A stretch of DNA of 64,000 nucleotides from Aquatica leii (taxonomy: Eukaryota; Arthropoda; Insecta; Coleoptera; Lampyridae): the NCBI GenBank assembly GCA_035610365.1, contig CM069432.1, positions 5,084,001-5,148,000 on the forward strand. The letters are read 5' to 3'. The position numbers were made by a program, and so were the translations under genes. Numbering within the stretch: position 1 is the first letter of the stretch; every line of letters begins with the position of its first letter. The notes below the pieces were generated by a model that was not told the origin of the DNA, ran no database searches, and saw nothing but the letters and a program-made list of their open reading frames with translations. Shown one piece after another: positions 59,099 to 64,000 of this stretch.

Positions 59099-60581
59099 TG
59101 TTACAAGCTTTTGTGGTTTTACGAACCTGCACGGCCAACTCGCAATATTCGGAGAGAGGGGAGGTCCACACTAAATACAGGAAAGATGTTGCAGGGCGCC
59201 AGAGCTTATCCCAAAGTAATTCTTTGTCTTGCTCAGGACAGGACGGTATAAAACTTGTAACACTATGTTAGGTTCGTAATTCCTCTACTCAGCTGTTCGA
59301 GTAGTCAGAAGTAATTAGTCGTTAACGATAATCGCAGGAGCAGGGAAGAGAAAAAGAAAGACTAACAAGTATAATCGATTTAATGGTTCAACGTTGGAGT
59401 AATAATAGAAGATATGATTGTTAATATATTCGAGGTAGAATTAATACCTATCACACTTGGCTTATACGCCAACCTTAAAGTCTACAATGAGTAGCGATTC
59501 ACATTAATAATTATCGTACACTTTGATTAAGAAGTACATCAGCAATTTTCTAACTAAATGCCTGTAATATCGGCAGCACACATCACATCAATAAATTCCA
59601 ATGAACTAAGTAGCGAAGGATAGTATGTAGTAAATATCGTTTACATAATTAGGAATATGGCATTACTGACAATAAGACAAAAATAATTAGTATGGCATTA
59701 ACATTAAAATATCACAATAATTAAGGGTAGGACACAGCATACGTAGTATAAGCAAATTTACTAACTAAATGATATGACAATTACGGTAATCAGTACGAAA
59801 TTATTATTAGCGAAAATTTCGTGAGTAACCTCGTTGACGACGAAAGAAAAGATATAAAAGCACTTACCACAAATACAGGAATTTCCCCTGGTGCGAAGAA
59901 AGTACTTTCTTCGACACGTACCCTGCAAGTAATTTGAATCGCAATTCGTGTCAACCTAATATCTCACGAAATCCAAATCTACAAAATCATTACTTAAATT
60001 TTAAAGTATACACATAACACAACCCGAAATCGGATGCTGTTATACCCTTTTTTTTTGTTTTGTGATTACACAGGTATCTGCTGCCCGAGTAGAATCTCGA
60101 TAGCTTTTAATTATACTCGGTATATTCGGTTACTGCTATATGTCGTATGCCTCGTAGAGTATTTATTTGACGAAATTGTTATTCGAAATGGATCCCTCAT
60201 TAACAATTAACCATTCGGAACGAAATGCTCGCACGTGGCGGGAACGGCTATCAGATTACAAGAAATTACAACGGAGTTTTACTAAATGAGAGTTATAATC
60301 TTACCCGGTGACGACACAAACGAAATATACGTGTTATACACTTATAGATTGGTCCCCAAGACGGTGGATAAGTTTAGACAACGTTCAATCACCCATTCAC
60401 CGGCCATTTTCTCTAGGTTTCAACTTGAAGAACTCGTCGTAAATGACAGTCGCGCGTAGAAACGATCGTTAGGGGGCGTCCAAACCGTAAATTAATTCCA
60501 CGTTGGGAATACATAGGCGTGCGCAAAGAAAATTTCGTCCGTAGCAACATAGGCGTGCATAAAGGAAATTCGATCGTAACA
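59099..60581 (+). repeat. Solo LTR (e), TGTTAC...GTAACA family, 1483 bp
   Basis: Closest to solo LTR (a), sharing the longer form and the tandem CATAGGCGTGCGTAAAG-type pair at the right end. The target duplication ATTC is intact at 59095-59098 and 60582-60585. Confidence 0.92.
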
Positions 60582-60585
60582 ATTC

Positions 60586-62740
60586 GTAAATTTAAAATCG
60601 CGTGAAATAATTTAATGGTGAAAGCTTTGTTGGGTAGAAGTCTGTGTTGCACCAAATAATACCGGAAAGTGAATAAAAAGCGCGATTACAAAAATTGACA
60701 ATTGCCGACGAAAGGTGGGCGTGTCAAGGACAATTTAAAAAAAAATTTAACCTACCATCTTTTTAACATAACAAATTCCCCCCCCCCCCCAGCAACATAA
60801 AAACCTGGTAAGTAGACACTAGCTAAAATCAAGAATAGAAATCTAAAACTAGCCCAAATACAATAACACCCAACCTAAGAAGAAACGTAAATGAAAGAGG
60901 TTTTCCTAAATCGCTAAGCATCACCAATCAGATGTGTTTAAAAGTCGCAAGAAGCACAATGCTATTCTAAACAACCAAAACCTCCAATCAACAGAAGAGA
61001 AGAATGAGGCAGGTACTCGTTGAAAGTTGACATCAGTCGTTACGCTATAAAGCAAGAGAACAACGCAGTCCCATAGAACTCACTGACAGACAGTACTAAT
61101 CAAACCAAGAGAAAAAGAAGAAGTATAGGAGAAAAAGAAGTTTAGGCCACGGTCAATGACAACGCTCTAGAATCTCATGAAAACCTAGCTCACAAATACA
61201 AATCCAACCCGATATATAAGTCCTCATAGCTAACTAAACGAAAAAAGTAAAAAGAAAAACCAAGTATCCAGTAGATCTTGAATTGCGATATACGAATTAC
61301 AAAGGAAAGGTCAAAAAGAAAAACTAAGACAGTTGTGCCAAAAAGTCGTCAACAGACGATATGATATTTTTCTACCAAAAAAAAAAAACTAAACAGTCCT
61401 ACAGATCCAAGCAGAGAAAACCAATGAAGAAATCTTAAGCGAAAAACAGATCCTGATTCAAAGTCGACACAAATCGGACTACCTAAAAGGCAGAGAAGAG
61501 GAATCATCAATCATAAAGTCACAACTACAAAGTCACCAAAAAACTAAACACTAAAGTTTACTAATCCGAGAGAAATCTAAACCGCGTAACCCAATACAAA
61601 AGCAAAAGAAAGAAAGAAAAAGAAGTAAGAGTAAATAAAGAAAAAGAAAAACCTTTGCTTGCTTATCGAACGTCGTGTTGGAATGTCACATTAGAACATA
61701 AATACCAAAGAACGGATTAGAATATTCTAAGACCAAAAGAAACCCAAAGAAGAGAAATATCCTAACGGTGACTGACAACATTAAAAATGCCGACTAAGCG
61801 AAAGTTCAGAGTACAAGGAGTGACGTTGCTGTCTATTCCAAGTTCCAAACCAGGAACAACAACACAAAAACCCAATAAACCCAACAAAGCAACAAAAGTA
61901 ACTGAGAAAGAAAAGAAAAAGAAAATAAACATATTTCAATGAACACTAAAAAAAAGAAAGTGCTCAAGCAACTAACCAAGACTGAGAAAAAAGAAAGAAA
62001 CAAAGAGAGAATTGCCCTAAAGGCGAACCTTTAGAAGCAAAAGAAAAAAGTAAGAAAGACAAGAAAGGAAGAAAAAAGACGGACGGAGAAGGATAAGACA
62101 AGATGTAAGTGTCTGATTCGTTCTTCTCTCCGTAGAAGAAACGAAAGGGAGCAACCCTTCAATGCCCAACCAACCGCCCATATAAACAAAAAGAAATAGA
62201 AAAGAAAACATATGAGTTAGTCATAGAACGAAAGCGTACAAATTGCTATCCCAAATTGAAAAGTATACTTCAAGACTTTAATGCCGACGAGCGGAATAGA
62301 AAACCCAAGAAAAGAAAAAAACGAAATCTAAAGGCAGAAGAAAGAATTCTATAGATGACGTACCAATCAATCCAAAAAGGCCTACTAAACCGATATAAAT
62401 AAATACAGACGGAACGGTAGTCTGTTCTGAAGTAAGATGGAGGAGAAATAAATCAAAAGAATTTTAGCAGAAACTTAACAAAAGAAATCGGTGACAGCAA
62501 AATGGGCGAACGCATATAGATAGCATCTGAACCGCAATAAACAAGATACTAATAACGTATTCAAAGAATGGAACTACCAAAACCAAAAGAAAAAAACTGA
62601 AAGAATAGCAAAGCTCAAAAGTCGGATGCTCAAAAAGGGAACTAGCGCTTACGACGCTTGCGACGCCGATGAAAAAGAAGAGACCGATGAGAAAAAGGAG
62701 ACAGTGGATAATAAGCAGAAGTGATTGACGAAGTGAATGT
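60586..62740. other. T-poor, A-rich stretch without recognised gene
   Basis: From about 60790 the plus strand is roughly half A with few T. A C12 run lies at about 60779-60790. Many AAAGAAAAAG-type runs occur. No frame gives a convincing protein on either strand. It may be the decayed 3' part of the gypsy element that starts at 62750, whose minus coding strand has the same skew. Confidence 0.5.
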
Positions 62741-62749
62741 AACAGTAGT

Positions 62750-63420
62750 GGCTTTTACATCAGGAGAAACAGCACGATCTTTATGTAGACGCGTAGACCA
62801 GTGTTGGCAAGCTTCGCCTTACTTGTCAAAACGTGACGTCGCCTAATAGGGTTGTTTCGTTGCGAGTTCGAACAAGAACAATAAACGTATAAACTCATCA
62901 ACCTTAGATCTCATATGAGGCCAGTAGAAGTGAACGCGAAGTGCTTCTAAATTGCGCTTGACACTGCGGTGATCACAACCAGATGTGATGTGGTGATACT
63001 GAATAAGTTGCTTGAGCTGGTCCGAGGGTACAATTAATTTCCAAACGCAAGGATCCGAAGAATCCAAACGCAAGGATCAGAAGAGGAAATGCGTACACGT
63101 TTACGTAAAAGATTTTTTACAACGCACCAACAAGAGAAACGACGAGGAGTAGCAGTAACTTTTGATATCATACCTAAATACCAAGGATCAGTTGTAGGCG
63201 TAATAATCCTAAAAACTGAAAAGAAATTAGAAGGAAGAGAAAGAAGAGAACGAACGGTACGTAAAGGCTTATCACCTTGAGAACGACAACGAACGCAAGT
63301 ATTCGTAGTAGAAGTAGATACAGAAGAAGAAAGTGTAGAAGCATTAAGAGAACAAGTAGCAGGAATAGCAGAAAAGCGGAAGTAGAAATCTTACTAGCAA
63401 AGACCAGAATGACTCTTGTT
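62750..63420 (-). mobile_element. Ty3/gypsy fragment: linker and integrase zinc-binding region
   Basis: Fossil gypsy fragment, minus strand. At 63073-62843: WKLIVPSDQLKQLIQ, YHHITSGCDH, VKRNLEALRVHFYWPHMRS, the HHCC-type zinc-binding region of gypsy integrases. To the right, an open stretch includes DPWYLGMISKVTATP and RRFSCWCVVKNLLRKRVRI, the usual linker between RNase H and integrase. Broken; LTRs not seen. A short tandem duplication of TCCAAACGCAAGGATC lies at about 63040-63080. It appears distinct from gypsy copies A and B. Confidence 0.78.
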
Positions 63421-63599
63421 ATCACCAATCTGTTGAGAAGTTGACAAGAGAAAGAGTAAAAGCAACCAATAAATTAGAAGTGACGGAGATCTGGATATCA
63501 GAAGATTATACAAAACAGGTACGGCAACAAAGAAGACAATTAATAACTTATATGATAAAGCGAAAACAAAGCAATACAAGGCAAATCGTATCGGCAATA

Positions 63600-64000
63600 A
63601 ACTAATAATAAATGGAGAATACTAGACCCTCGAGCAATTACAACAGTCAGAAAAAGATGTTTTAGAAAATGACAACGAAGAGGCGAAAAGCAAGAAACGA
63701 TCAGCGGCAGAAAGATCACCGGACGAACAAAGAAAGCTCAGAGAAAACAGCAATAAAAGAATAGCTCAAGAAGCAGAAAATTCAAAGCCATCAGGAAGCA
63801 AGACTGTATGGACACAAGGTCTACTAGCGGGGTTTCCAACGACGAAGAACGAAACCAAACCAAAAAACTAGATACGCAAACAGAAAATACAAAAAATAAA
63901 AATATGACGACAATGGCGAGGAAATAGAAAAAGAGCAAAAGACAAGAAAGAATCGAAATAAGGCAAGATTAGGAACATGGAACATAAAAACATTATTAGA
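63600..64000 (+). pseudogene. Start of a LINE (ORF1 end / ORF2 endonuclease start), cut by window edge
   Basis: Plus-strand sequence reading KSKKRSAAERSPDEQRKLRE (about 63690-63750) and SKTVWTQGLLAGFPTTKNE, and ending RLGTWNIKTLL at 63968-64000. The last motif is the opening of an APE-type endonuclease of the kind annotated in insects as craniofacial development protein 2-like (WN[IV][RK]TLLEEGKL). Frames change at least once between these segments. Most of the element lies beyond the window. Confidence 0.6.

Noticed and set aside
60413-60655. 80-codon minus-strand frame at the end of solo LTR (e)
   Set aside because: It lies across the LTR edge and its tandem 35-bp motif; it has no domain and is not conserved in the other LTR copies.

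Overview
The window looks like an insect nuclear genome: AT-rich, intron-rich and packed with decayed transposable elements. There are no bacterial or phage features. A beetle or similar large insect genome is a guess, not shown by the sequence. The only host gene I can recognise is membralin (TMEM259) on the + strand. Two consecutive exons (43962-44019 and 58322-58405) have clean acceptor and donor sites and join in phase. They are 14.3 kb apart, and nearly all of that intron is mobile DNA. I saw no other membralin exon, so 1-43961 and 58406-64000 are probably further intron, or flank on the left.

Layout. 1-1.4 kb: R1-type LINE ORF1 (-). 1.5-1.76 kb: short repeat with a 35-nt palindrome and a hammerhead-like core. 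2.5-6.2 kb: Jockey-type LINE (+) interrupted by an unrelated 0.4 kb insert. 6.65-8.6 kb: decayed transposase-like gene (-) of a family I cannot name. 8.6-15.4 kb: about 38 copies of a 180-bp satellite with higher-order structure, ending in a mariner remnant. 16.5-19.5 kb: copia LTR element (+). 19.9-21.4 kb: R1-type LINE (-). 21.4-23.2 kb: 5'-truncated copy of a purine-strand LINE (-). 23.2-23.75 kb: pair of direct repeats. 23.75-29.07 kb: gypsy copy A (-), split by a 1.5 kb solo LTR. 31.1-34.1 kb: gypsy copy B (-), also split by a solo LTR, with a TARG1/OARD1-like macro-domain reading frame between integrase and 3' LTR. 34.1-35.6 kb: hAT and Tc1 fragments and a second copy of the short repeat. 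36-40.3 kb: two LINE fragments (-), one interrupted by five copies of a 378-bp tandem repeat. 40.57-43.29 kb: Penelope-like element with GIY-YIG domain. 44-58.3 kb: membralin intron with a truncated solo LTR, a BEL/Pao element, a minisatellite, and a solo LTR containing a 4.3 kb purine-rich LINE. 59.1-60.6 kb: another solo LTR. 60.6-64 kb: T-poor stretch with a gypsy fragment (-) and the start of a LINE (+) running off the edge.

The elements form a layered record. One LTR family (TGTTAC...GTAACA, 1.05-1.54 kb) occurs five times in one orientation with no interior. Four copies have intact 4-bp target duplications; two of them sit inside gypsy coding regions and one was later hit by a LINE with an 11-bp target duplication. 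Most retroelements lie antisense to membralin.

The most unusual observations are the macro-domain frame inside a gypsy element, the 180-bp satellite abutting two different transposon coding regions, the unnamed transposase-like family, and the hammerhead-like cores in two repeat families. Nothing here looks like an intact novel system; the virus-like elements are fossils. All calls come from reading translations and repeats by eye, without database searches.
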